Made by a program: the position numbers and the translations under genes
Shown here: positions 35,291 to 42,943 of the stretch, piece after piece
How positions within the stretch are numbered: the first letter of the stretch is position 1
How the letters are laid out: every line of letters starts with the position of its first letter
Notes under the pieces: model-generated
The model's database searches: none
What the model was told of the DNA's origin: nothing
What the model saw: only the letters and a program-made list of their open reading frames with translations
Assembly (NCBI GenBank): GCA_013215445.1
Contig: JABSRA010000030.1
Span: forward strand, 1-49,507
Reading direction: 5' to 3'
From: Oceanospirillaceae bacterium
GTDB taxonomy: Bacteria > Pseudomonadota > Gammaproteobacteria > Pseudomonadales > Balneatricaceae
DNA length: 49,507 bases

Positions 35291-37978
35291 TTATCTCTTG
35301 GGGTTTTTGAATTTCCAGCAGCGCAGTTGCTTGCTGTCGGATGATCCGGATTTTTGGGCGACTTCTGAGCGGGTGTTGACATTGGCCTCTAGGTATTTGC
35401 AATGCTTACTGCCTTTGAGATAGCGCTTGAGCTCGCGGATGTCGGGGCCGTGGATCTTGAAGGTGTTGCACCAGTGCTCGTATTCTTTTAGGTTGATGCT
35501 GATAAAGTCACGGTTGGGGGTGTGGTTGATGATTACATCTGAATGGCTGGCGATGAATTCGAAGTTTTCCCAGAAGTCTTGCACGATAGGATGATCTGAA
35601 TTAATCGAATGTTGACGGCTGGCGGCCATTTCAATCAAAAAGGCTTTGGCGTTGTTGATTGCGGTGTCATCGATTAACCCTAAAAAAGCCTTACCTAAAC
35701 AATCAACCAAGCTCATTAACTGGGCGTGGTTTTCGGCGATACGTGCCATGCGCACTACACCTTGATCCATGATGTGTTTGCTGTAATGGCGGTAGTTGGC
35801 ATCTAGGTGAGCAAGGATGTCTTTTTCAGCTTTGGTGGCGCTGATTAAAAATCCACTGACGGCTTCAACATCACACTGTTTTAGCCAATCGGCGGCGGTT
35901 CCTGATTCGCTGGTTTGGGCATCACGAAGTAAATGCAAATGCACAATGCGCGATAGAATGGCTTCGCCGCCATCAACCGCAGCGTTTTGGCTGATCAGTA
36001 CAGCGCCTTTAAAGGGTGGCTCGTATGTATCGTTACCGTTATTTTTTACCCCGCGGCTGGCAATTGCGCGGCCATTGAATGCGGTCTTTAATTCATCCCA
36101 ATCAAATTGTTTGCCCTTGCCTGTATCGTTTTCGCGGTCGGATTCGATCAGCGATATAGGCATATTGGATACTTGGCTAAATTTACGATATCTAGCCGCG
36201 TTTGTGGCTTTGGCTGGGTCAAACCCTTCCTCGTCGTCACGGCCTAAGGTTTTCCAAAGAAATTCAATTAAGGTCGTTTTACCGGCAGCGGCTTCACCGA
36301 CAATTTCCATGAAGGGATAACTTTTTTGCATACCACGTATTTGCTCGGCAAATAAACTACCGAGGAACCACGCCAGGGCAATGACACCATTATTACCAAA
36401 GGCGGTGGCCACATTTTGGGCAAAAGTCTTTTGAAACTGGCTTAAATCGGGGTTGATACTCATGGTAATGGAGGTGCTTAAGGTCTTTAGCGAAAGGTTG
36501 GAAAACTGAAAATAGTCTTGATCGTTAATGCATGTCACTACACCATTTTTGATCGCAATATCATTGTAAATATAGGCCTTGTGCTCTTTGCTATAACCGA
36601 CAAAATCAATGGTTTCTACGGTTTTTAACCCCTTCCATTGTGCCTGGTTAATGATGTCTAACTGGGTGGGTTTACCTAGCCACAGCGCACCTTTGGCAAT
36701 AGAGAGCAGGCGGTTTTTAAACTCGCCTGGGCTGGCCAGTTGCTTTGCGGTAAAGGTATCTTTGGTGATCTGGTTGTCTTCGGGTGACTCAATACTGTAG
36801 TAGTACCAGCTTTCACCGGTGATTTTGTTTTTTTGGTAATACAGAGGAGTGGGAAGTGCGGTGCAAACCATGCGTACTGCACCGGCTGACTTTAATATCT
36901 CGTGGCGTTTGCTTGCGCTTAGGCCGCTGGCTTCATCTAACGAGCTTTCGTTCGATCGCAGCTCTTTATCGTAAGCATCTAAATCAAGGTTCCACCACCA
37001 GATTTGCGAGTCAAAGGTAAACCAGAATTCACGGCGACTGCGATGATCGTACATGAGGATCGCTTTTTCGCTGGCTGTGGCCGCTAGTAGTAGATCACCC
37101 TCGTGCAAATACAGGTCAAGGTTATAGGTACTGAGCTTGTTTAACTGTAGTAAGTCATTCCAATCGTGGTCTTGGTCTTTAAGCGGTGGGATCTGTGCTG
37201 CGCCACATTTCCAGCCGTCCTTTTTAGCTTTACGAGAGTGCTTGTGTATCGCATTTTTACCAGCACGATCGCTATCTTGTGCCCATATGATGGTGGGGCG
37301 TTTACCCTGGAGGCATTGTTGAGCCAGTGCCTCTAAAAAGTAAGCGGGGTAGTTCGCCGATGAAATATTTGAGACAGCAATAATACCTCCATGGTGGAGT
37401 GCGATTGCATCAAAGATACCCTCGACTATCCAAATCTCTTTGCATTGCGCCAGCTCTGGCAGTGTATGAATGGGTGGCACCCATACTTGGCCTTTGTAGG
37501 GGCCAACGGTGCGGCTTTTTTGTTTGCCAAAGCGCTGCGGTTTATCTAAGAGACGTTCGGTCCAACATTTGTCGTTGATGGTAAAGCGCACAGTGGTAGT
37601 ACCCGCATCGACCTTTGAATCATAGTAATACTCTTGACGGTACCAGCCCGTGATCTTGATCAGATCAAAACCACGGCCATCGCGTAGATAGCCATCGGCC
37701 ACGGCGGTGGGGTTTTGCTGTTGCTCTTGCTCTGTTTTAGGGGTGTAACGATCAGTCCAGCTTTCAAACAAGTGTGGGAAAAGTTCTTTGACGTGGTGAC
37801 TGTGGCCGCAGTTGGTATCGCGACCGCATTTAATTACCCAAGGATCGACTTTGCTGGTAAATGCCTCGCGTTTTCCACAGCTTGGGCATTCAATTTTATA
37901 GAGATAATCACTACTTTCTACCGCGCTGTAGTTAGTGATAAGCGCACTAGTGATGTCTTGAAGCAATTGAGCATTCAT
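35291..37978 (-). CDS. Phage toprim primase-helicase replication protein
   Basis: An 895-residue replication protein. The N terminus has a zinc-binding module (CPSCG at about residue 34, then CGRDTNCGH). A toprim domain follows with the glutamate motif WIVEGIFDAIALHHGG (about residue 186) and the DxD motif WAQDSDRAGKN. The C-terminal part is a helicase/ATPase with Walker A GEAAAGKTT (about residue 562) and a Walker B-type acidic segment (ISLIESDRENDTG). It should prime and unwind phage DNA, replacing the P2 nickase gpA seen in classical P2. It therefore suggests a theta-type or P4-like mode rather than rolling circle. It is the largest gene of the early operon. Confidence 0.88.
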   Translation of the reverse strand: MNAQLLQDITSALITNYSAVESSDYLYKIECPSCGKREAFTSKVDPWVIKCGRDTNCGHSHHVKELFPHLFESWTDRYTPKTEQEQQQNPTAVADGYLRDGRGFDLIKITGWYRQEYYYDSKVDAGTTTVRFTINDKCWTERLLDKPQRFGKQKSRTVGPYKGQVWVPPIHTLPELAQCKEIWIVEGIFDAIALHHGGIIAVSNISSANYPAYFLEALAQQCLQGKRPTIIWAQDSDRAGKNAIHKHSRKAKKDGWKCGAAQIPPLKDQDHDWNDLLQLNKLSTYNLDLYLHEGDLLLAATASEKAILMYDHRSRREFWFTFDSQIWWWNLDLDAYDKELRSNESSLDEASGLSASKRHEILKSAGAVRMVCTALPTPLYYQKNKITGESWYYYSIESPEDNQITKDTFTAKQLASPGEFKNRLLSIAKGALWLGKPTQLDIINQAQWKGLKTVETIDFVGYSKEHKAYIYNDIAIKNGVVTCINDQDYFQFSNLSLKTLSTSITMSINPDLSQFQKTFAQNVATAFGNNGVIALAWFLGSLFAEQIRGMQKSYPFMEIVGEAAAGKTTLIEFLWKTLGRDDEEGFDPAKATNAARYRKFSQVSNMPISLIESDRENDTGKGKQFDWDELKTAFNGRAIASRGVKNNGNDTYEPPFKGAVLISQNAAVDGGEAILSRIVHLHLLRDAQTSESGTAADWLKQCDVEAVSGFLISATKAEKDILAHLDANYRHYSKHIMDQGVVRMARIAENHAQLMSLVDCLGKAFLGLIDDTAINNAKAFLIEMAASRQHSINSDHPIVQDFWENFEFIASHSDVIINHTPNRDFISINLKEYEHWCNTFKIHGPDIRELKRYLKGSKHCKYLEANVNTRSEVAQKSGSSDSKQLRCWKFKNPKR

Positions 37979-37996
37979 AGAATAGCCTTAGAATTA

Positions 37997-38302
37997 TTAT
38001 GATTGGACGCTGTGGTTGGGCTGTAATAGCTCGTCAAAATCCAGTTGATTGTCGGTGGTTTCGCGGCTGGCGCTGCGCAACATGGCCCAATCAGCCATTG
38101 GCAAATGAATACTTGGGTTGGGTGTTGCCGGTGGGCTTAAGCGGTGGGTGATTTCATAGGTGGCTTTAAAAGTGGCACCACAGCCTAGATTTGAACACTG
38201 CAGATAACAGGCGCGTACCAAGGCGGATAAACCGGTGGAATTTCTAACGCGTACCGCGTGGCCACAATCGGGGCATTGGTGTTTATAAACGCTACCAGAC
38301 AT
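37997..38302 (-). CDS. ogr: Ogr/Delta-like late transcription activator
   Basis: 101 residues with the Ogr zinc-binding pattern CPDCG, then C and CGATF spaced as in P2 Ogr and P4 Delta (KHQCPDCGHAVRVRNS, YLQCSNLGCGATFKATYEITHRLSP). Ogr proteins bind upstream of phage late promoters and recruit RNA polymerase. In P2 ogr lies next to gene D; here it is in the early operon between the CII-like gene and the primase, so late-gene activation may be tied to early transcription. Confidence 0.85.
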   Translation of the reverse strand: MSGSVYKHQCPDCGHAVRVRNSTGLSALVRACYLQCSNLGCGATFKATYEITHRLSPPATPNPSIHLPMADWAMLRSASRETTDNQLDFDELLQPNHSVQS

Positions 38303-38305
38303 GGT

Positions 38306-38785
38306 CTATTCCTCGAATTGTTCGGCGATGAAGGCAATTTTTTTAGCGGCTTTGGCCAATTCTAAAAAGCGTTTGTTCAAGCGTGCCTGTTCATCTGCAT
38401 CGATAGAGCCGTTATCCAATGCCTGCTCTAATTCGGTTAGTACTTGCACTGCCGTGTTCATCAATTCAGTGCCACTTTTTAAAACATCCATATCGGCAGG
38501 GACTGCAGGCAATGCCTCTGCATCTATCCAAATCACTCCAATCTCAGTACAAATCGCATCTAAAATGCGCGGGTCGTGAGTAATACGTAAAATGTGCATT
38601 GCTTCGGCTAACGTGAGGTGGTGGGTGGTCTGTTTGCTGTCCAGTTTTTTGCGCAGCGTGTCTTGGTTCTTTTCCATCTTAAAGGCAATCACCGGCAGGC
38701 CATCGGCTGAATCGTGCACCGCTAAATAACAGGCCATGAGTGGGGTGTGGATGCCGCCGTGGGATTGTTGGGTTTTCCTAGACAT
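38306..38785 (-). CDS. CII-like phage regulatory protein (CP76 family)
   Basis: 159 residues resembling the CII/CP76 regulators of P2-like and K139-like phages: an N-terminal half with a predicted helix-turn-helix (FKMEKNQDTLRKKLDSKQTTHHLTLAEAMHILRITHDPRILDAI) and a helical C-terminal tail (ELEQALDNGSID...). It lies directly downstream of the RHH/Cro-position gene in the early operon. The family assignment is good; whether it activates or represses is not shown by the sequence. Confidence 0.8.
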   Translation of the reverse strand: MSRKTQQSHGGIHTPLMACYLAVHDSADGLPVIAFKMEKNQDTLRKKLDSKQTTHHLTLAEAMHILRITHDPRILDAICTEIGVIWIDAEALPAVPADMDVLKSGTELMNTAVQVLTELEQALDNGSIDADEQARLNKRFLELAKAAKKIAFIAEQFEE

Positions 38786-38814
38786 AGTGAAGTCCTTGGC
38801 CTGAAAGCCCTTTA

Positions 38815-39015
38815 TTAGCCGTGGTTAACATTTTGCAAATGTAATACTTTGGCTTGAGGGTTATTACGGGCCAGCATGGCTTCTTCTATTAAAATATTGG
38901 CCATCTGGGACTTAGAGCGTTTTTCCTGTTTGGCTAAACGCTCTACTTGCGTATGTTTCTCTGAACTGAAAACAATGGTCAGGTTTTTGTTAGTAGTGGA
39001 GTTCTTCATGGTCAT
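38815..39015 (-). CDS. Small ribbon-helix-helix-like regulator at the Cro/Cox position
   Basis: 66 residues with a ribbon-helix-helix pattern (NLTIVFSSEKHTQVERLAKQEKRSKSQMANILIEEAML). It is the first gene of the leftward early operon, divergent from the repressor gene, which is where Cro or Cox stands in P2-like phages. An AAGGAT ribosome site precedes the ATG at 39015. It probably competes with the repressor at the switch; this is inferred from place. Confidence 0.72.
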   Translation of the reverse strand: MTMKNSTTNKNLTIVFSSEKHTQVERLAKQEKRSKSQMANILIEEAMLARNNPQAKVLHLQNVNHG

Positions 39016-39033
39016 TGCTATAATCCTTGTGTG

Positions 39034-39063
39034 GTTAGTAAGTACTAGTAGTAGCTAGTAAGA
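39034..39063. promoter_or_regulatory. Operator-like repeats in the immunity switch (left)
   Basis: GTTAGTA (39034-39040) is followed by overlapping TAGTA/CTAGTA elements (AGTACTAGTAGTAGCTAGTA). They lie between the divergent early gene and repressor gene. The same GTTAGTA half-site recurs on the other side of the repressor gene, which marks it as the likely repressor recognition element. Confidence 0.65.
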
Positions 39064-39085
39064 ATAATAATGATGGAATATATAC

Positions 39086-39448
39086 ATGGTGTCAAATGAA
39101 ATTGTGGATAATATACACAACAGGCTCAGAGCTGAAATAGATAAGTGTGGACTTTCTCTTGCCGAGGCTTCTAGAAAACTAGGGGAAAAGAGCCCGCAAC
39201 GCTTAAGAGATGTGATAAGTGGTAGGCAAAAATTACCAGCAGAGATGTTAAGTAATGCTGCGATGATAGGCGTGGATATATTCTATGTTTTAACCGGTGA
39301 CAGAGTGAACGGAGCATCAAGCTTAACAACAGAAGAAACTGCTCTAGTCGAAAATTACCGTGCCAGCACAGAAGAAAACAAAAGTCATATTGAGGCGGTT
39401 GGTTCTGCGTTTGCGCAACAAATTCAAATGAAAGTGAAGAAGGGGTGA
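39086..39448 (+). CDS. Prophage repressor (XRE-type helix-turn-helix)
   Basis: 120 residues with an N-terminal XRE-like helix-turn-helix (LSLAEASRKLGEKSPQRLRDVISGRQKLPAEMLSNAAMIGVDIFYVLTG) and a helical C-terminal part that could dimerise. It is transcribed divergently from the early operon, as expected for the lysogenic repressor of a P2-like phage. It lacks a peptidase domain, so it is not a LexA-like, RecA-cleaved repressor; release may need an antirepressor or another signal. It is followed by two more plus-strand genes, unlike all other phage genes in the window. Confidence 0.82.
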   Translation: MVSNEIVDNIHNRLRAEIDKCGLSLAEASRKLGEKSPQRLRDVISGRQKLPAEMLSNAAMIGVDIFYVLTGDRVNGASSLTTEETALVENYRASTEENKSHIEAVGSAFAQQIQMKVKKG

Positions 39449-39587
39449 TTCCACACTTATGAGTCAGGGATAACAACATTTGAGTATTGAAACAAACTAA
39501 GACCTACAGTATTTGTCGCAAAAAAGTAACACAAATAAATTATTAAAATCAAGTCCTTATCCCGTTCTCTTGCTGTACTATTACTCA

Positions 39588-39615
39588 GTTAGTAACTTCT
39601 ACTAACAGTTAGTGA
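39588..39615. promoter_or_regulatory. Operator-like inverted repeat upstream of the WYL-BRCT gene
   Basis: GTTAGTAACTTCTACTAAC is a perfect 7-5-7 inverted repeat, followed at once by AGTTAGTGA, a third half-site. The half-site GTTAGTA is the one found in the switch region at 39034. The repeat ends 33 bases before the WYL-BRCT start, so the repressor may control that gene too. Confidence 0.7.
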
Positions 39616-39639
39616 TACATGTTTAGTAAGGGATGCTAT

Positions 39640-40107
39640 ATGGATACATTAATTTTTGAATATACCAATGCCAAGCAAGAATATAAGCGGTATGAGCTAA
39701 CTAATTGGAAAGAAGAAGGACATTACCTATCTGGTAATACTACTGAAAACCAGTTCAAAACTTTCCGTAAAGATCGTATTCATCGCTACCTTACACATCA
39801 AGAAGCTTTGGTTTCTCCTTATTCGCCCCCACCACCAAAAATCATCTCTGATACAGCCCCTGATAATCGATTAAAAGTATTGTTTACTGGTTTTAAAGCT
39901 GCAGAAAAATCAGAATTATCAATAAAAGCAGAAGTTGCTGGTTTGCGCGTGATGAAATCTAAAAAAGTAACTAGCGGTTTAGATTTCCTGATTTGTGGTG
40001 CGAATGCAGGCCCAAAGAAAATATCACAAGCTATGCAGCAGCAGACCTATATTGTTTCTGAAGGTCAGTTTTATGGATTGATTGAAACGGGTGAGTTAGT
40101 TGATTAA
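39640..40107 (+). CDS. Small WYL-like/BRCT two-domain prophage protein
   Basis: 155 residues from the ATG at 39640, which has AAGGGA at the right distance; an ATG at 39619 would add seven residues. The N-terminal half follows the pattern of a WYL ligand-sensing domain (LIFEYTNAKQEYKRYELTNW, then YLSGNTTENQFKTFRKDRIHRYL). After a proline-rich hinge (SPPPPK) comes a BRCT domain (LKVLFTGFKAAEKSELSIKA...VTSGLDFLICGANAGPKKISQAM...IVSEGQFYGLIE). BRCT domains bind phosphopeptides, DNA ends or nicks; bacterial examples are best known from DNA ligase. It lies between the repressor and the nuclease-NACHT gene, behind an operator-like repeat. Function unknown; DNA-damage or DNA-end sensing is speculative. 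Confidence 0.72.
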   Translation: MDTLIFEYTNAKQEYKRYELTNWKEEGHYLSGNTTENQFKTFRKDRIHRYLTHQEALVSPYSPPPPKIISDTAPDNRLKVLFTGFKAAEKSELSIKAEVAGLRVMKSKKVTSGLDFLICGANAGPKKISQAMQQQTYIVSEGQFYGLIETGELVD

Positions 40108-40224
40108 ATTTTTTATCAACCTGAGTGTTTTGATATAAAATTTTATCAATTCTAAGAATGGTATTAAATGGTGATGTAGTGACGTTTTAATTTGTAATAA
40201 CTATAGGCGATATGGCTATATTTA

Positions 40225-40252
40225 TTGACTCATAATATGGTGTTAGTAATAT
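40225..40252 (+). promoter_or_regulatory. Promoter of the nuclease-NACHT gene
   Basis: TTGACT (40225-40230) and TAATAT (40247-40252) form a good sigma-70 pair with a 16-base spacer. Transcription would begin near 40259, leaving a short leader before the ATG at 40273. No GTTAGTA operator half-site overlaps it, so expression in the lysogen is likely constitutive. Confidence 0.65.
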
Positions 40253-40272
40253 TTTTTGGTGAGTGTAATAAT

Positions 40273-42924
40273 ATGAATGAGAGAATTATTGTCTTACAGG
40301 CAATGCAAGATATGCTTGAAAATGACTTGTCCAAGAAAATATTAGTTCCGTTGTTTAAAGCAATGTATAGCTGCAAAGTAGATTTTGTTGGTGGGGGGGC
40401 TGAAAAAGGTCGCGATATAATAATTTATAAAAAGGATGAGTTTAATGACTATGAGATAGTCACAGTTCAAGTTAAAAAAATTAAAATTACATCAAACTCT
40501 TCAAAAAGCACTTCATTTCAACAACTGCTGACTCAGGTGGAGCAAATGGGAAGTGAGAGTGTTTTATTACCTGATAGTCATAATAAACAAAGAGCTTCAA
40601 AATTAATTTTTGTTACTCCTTATAGTATTAATCAGAAAGAACTTGACAATCATCAAGGGGCGATTGAGCTTAGTTTAAACAGTAATGTAAAAATTTTAAG
40701 TGGAGATAAAATATTTGATTTGATAAAAAAACACAATCCAGATATTTTTGATGATTTAATTGGAAATATAAAAAAATCTAAAATTGCATTAAGTCAAAAA
40801 TTAAATAATTCAGCGCTCATGAATGCTCTCAATAGTAAAAGAAATGACAACACGGTGGATATTTACTGTGATGTTTCATTTGAAATAGGTGGGAAGCATG
40901 TTAATGATTATTTAAATAATGAAGTAGAAAAAATTATTATATTAGATTCAAAAAAAATAAGTTTTAGTCAAATTATGTTTGAAAAAGAATATGATTCTAT
41001 AAAATTGAAATTTAATATTGAAATTTTAAATCATGAGGGACTTAAATATATTGAAAACTATAATTTGATGAAAAGAATTTTCAAACATCAAATATTAAAA
41101 TATTCAAATATTATTATAAAGATTAAAAAATATTTTTCTAGTTATGCTTTACCAAACATATCCGATGAATACTATCAGAACTATCTAACAGTTAAGGGGT
41201 TAAGTGAACGAAATTTTGGTGCTAATTCAAAAAATGTTATTGAATTAAGGAAAATAAAATCTATATTTGAAGAGCTTGTAGGTAGCAGTAATAAAGAACT
41301 AAAAAATGCATCTAAAAGTGATAGGATTTATAAAAAAAACTTAGTTGATGTACGTACATTTTCAGAAAATATTGGCAAACTAATCACTGTAAAAATAGGT
41401 CATTATAAAAAAGTTAATATAGTCAGGGAACTAGATAATTCATTCCAAGTTGAAAAAGATTTTGATGACCTTTGGGAAAAATTTATAGAATTGAAAAGAA
41501 CTTTAAATGAAGAGTCAAAATCCACAATAACAATAAAAAAATATCTAGAATATTTAGATGATCTTACATTTATAGCAAAAATATTTTCTGCAAATTCCAA
41601 TTTGTTCAAAATAACAAAAACCCAAAAACAACTTATACCTAAACCACCTAGCAATAATATAGTCGACTATCTTGATACAGGGAGGAGCTTCTCTATATTA
41701 GGGGAGGCCGGTTCTGGGAAGACAACAAATTTACATCATTACGCAAATGTTTTAATGAAAAGGGAAACCTCAAAGTTAATAATACCAGTTACTTTAAGTG
41801 AAATAGGGGGTTTTTGTTCAGAACCTACTGTTGAAGGTTCTGAAAGGTTACTAATAGGTATATATAAATATTTACTAAGTTGTCATCTTAAAATTTCTTT
41901 TGAGGAATTCAAAACATATTTAAAACACGGTAACTGCGTTTTAATATTAGATAGTATTGATGAAGCTATATCTTCTTATCGTTGGATAATTGAAAGTTTG
42001 ATAGAACTTAATGAAAATTATAAAAATACTCAGATTATCACTTCTTCTAGGTTCTCTATTGATAAAGCAATGGAAATACCATTTGCACACATTAGTTTGG
42101 AACCATTCAATAAAAAGCAAAAAAATGAATTTTTTAATAAATGGTTTGTTGGCAAGGAGAGCTATGCTAGAAAAATTGAAAAACATTTACTTATTTGGAA
42201 AGAGCTTGATGAAGTAGTTAGTAATCCCCTGTCTGCAACTATTCTTTGTGTATTATGTTCTAATGAGGTGCCCTTACCAAAAACAGAATCAAATTTATAT
42301 AAGAGCAGATTCGACCTTTTATCGGGCGAGTTAGATAAATATAAAAAAATTAGGAGATTGAAGACACCCAGTAATTTATTACTTTCTTACATTACTTCGT
42401 TTTCTTTTTATCTGCACTCAAATAAAAGAAAAGAATTTTCGTTAAATAATTTAAAGAATTTCATTGGTAAGAATGCAGGAGAAACTTTAGATGATAAGGT
42501 TGACGTGATCGTACAAGATCTGTTATCTGCGGAAATTATTTGTCTAAGCGGGATTGATAAATACGATTTCGGACATTTTAAATTTCAAGAATATTTAGTA
42601 TCTGTTGAAATTTCACACAGGAGAGATTTTTCTGCTAGGAAGGAATTATATGATCCATGGTGGGATGAGGTTTTTATACTATATGCCCAAAATTCAAGTG
42701 GAATAGATTGGTTATTTAAAAAAGCAGCGTTGGAAGCCGATTTTAATAAAATACATAAAAAATTACGAAAAATGGTTTTATTAAGGCCAAAGATTGAACA
42801 CAATAAATTGTATTCGTTTCTGGCATCTGCCTTGGAATCTAATTATAGTGATTCATGGGAAGAATCGGATTTAGATGTAAATAATTGGGATGATTTTTCT
42901 GACATTGAAGAACCTTTATATTGA
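40273..42924 (+). CDS. Restriction-nuclease/NACHT fusion, probable anti-phage defence protein
   Basis: An 883-residue STAND-type protein. The N-terminal domain has a PD-(D/E)XK nuclease pattern: GGGAEKGRD (Asp48) and, after a strand, VQVKK (Gln66 to Lys68), as in Mrr-like restriction enzymes. A long helical linker (about 190-460) leads to the NACHT module: Walker A GEAGSGKTT (477-485), Walker B LILDSIDEA (557-565, with the extra acidic pair typical of NACHT), a sensor segment TQIITSSR, and the winged-helix motif FGHFKFQEYL (near 766). The C-terminal part after it is short, without obvious repeats. The ATG at 40273 has GGTGAG before it and lies downstream of a promoter. The gene is far more AT-rich than its neighbours, a sign of separate acquisition. 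Bacterial NACHT proteins are known defence factors; this one's target and trigger are unknown. Confidence 0.85.
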   Translation: MNERIIVLQAMQDMLENDLSKKILVPLFKAMYSCKVDFVGGGAEKGRDIIIYKKDEFNDYEIVTVQVKKIKITSNSSKSTSFQQLLTQVEQMGSESVLLPDSHNKQRASKLIFVTPYSINQKELDNHQGAIELSLNSNVKILSGDKIFDLIKKHNPDIFDDLIGNIKKSKIALSQKLNNSALMNALNSKRNDNTVDIYCDVSFEIGGKHVNDYLNNEVEKIIILDSKKISFSQIMFEKEYDSIKLKFNIEILNHEGLKYIENYNLMKRIFKHQILKYSNIIIKIKKYFSSYALPNISDEYYQNYLTVKGLSERNFGANSKNVIELRKIKSIFEELVGSSNKELKNASKSDRIYKKNLVDVRTFSENIGKLITVKIGHYKKVNIVRELDNSFQVEKDFDDLWEKFIELKRTLNEESKSTITIKKYLEYLDDLTFIAKIFSANSNLFKITKTQKQLIPKPPSNNIVDYLDTGRSFSILGEAGSGKTTNLHHYANVLMKRETSKLIIPVTLSEIGGFCSEPTVEGSERLLIGIYKYLLSCHLKISFEEFKTYLKHGNCVLILDSIDEAISSYRWIIESLIELNENYKNTQIITSSRFSIDKAMEIPFAHISLEPFNKKQKNEFFNKWFVGKESYARKIEKHLLIWKELDEVVSNPLSATILCVLCSNEVPLPKTESNLYKSRFDLLSGELDKYKKIRRLKTPSNLLLSYITSFSFYLHSNKRKEFSLNNLKNFIGKNAGETLDDKVDVIVQDLLSAEIICLSGIDKYDFGHFKFQEYLVSVEISHRRDFSARKELYDPWWDEVFILYAQNSSGIDWLFKKAALEADFNKIHKKLRKMVLLRPKIEHNKLYSFLASALESNYSDSWEESDLDVNNWDDFSDIEEPLY

Positions 42925-42943
42925 GACTGTTTCAGTATAACTT

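Noticed and set aside
35817-36320. 167-codon plus-strand ORF inside the primase-helicase gene
   Set aside because: Antisense shadow of a gene with clear toprim and Walker motifs.
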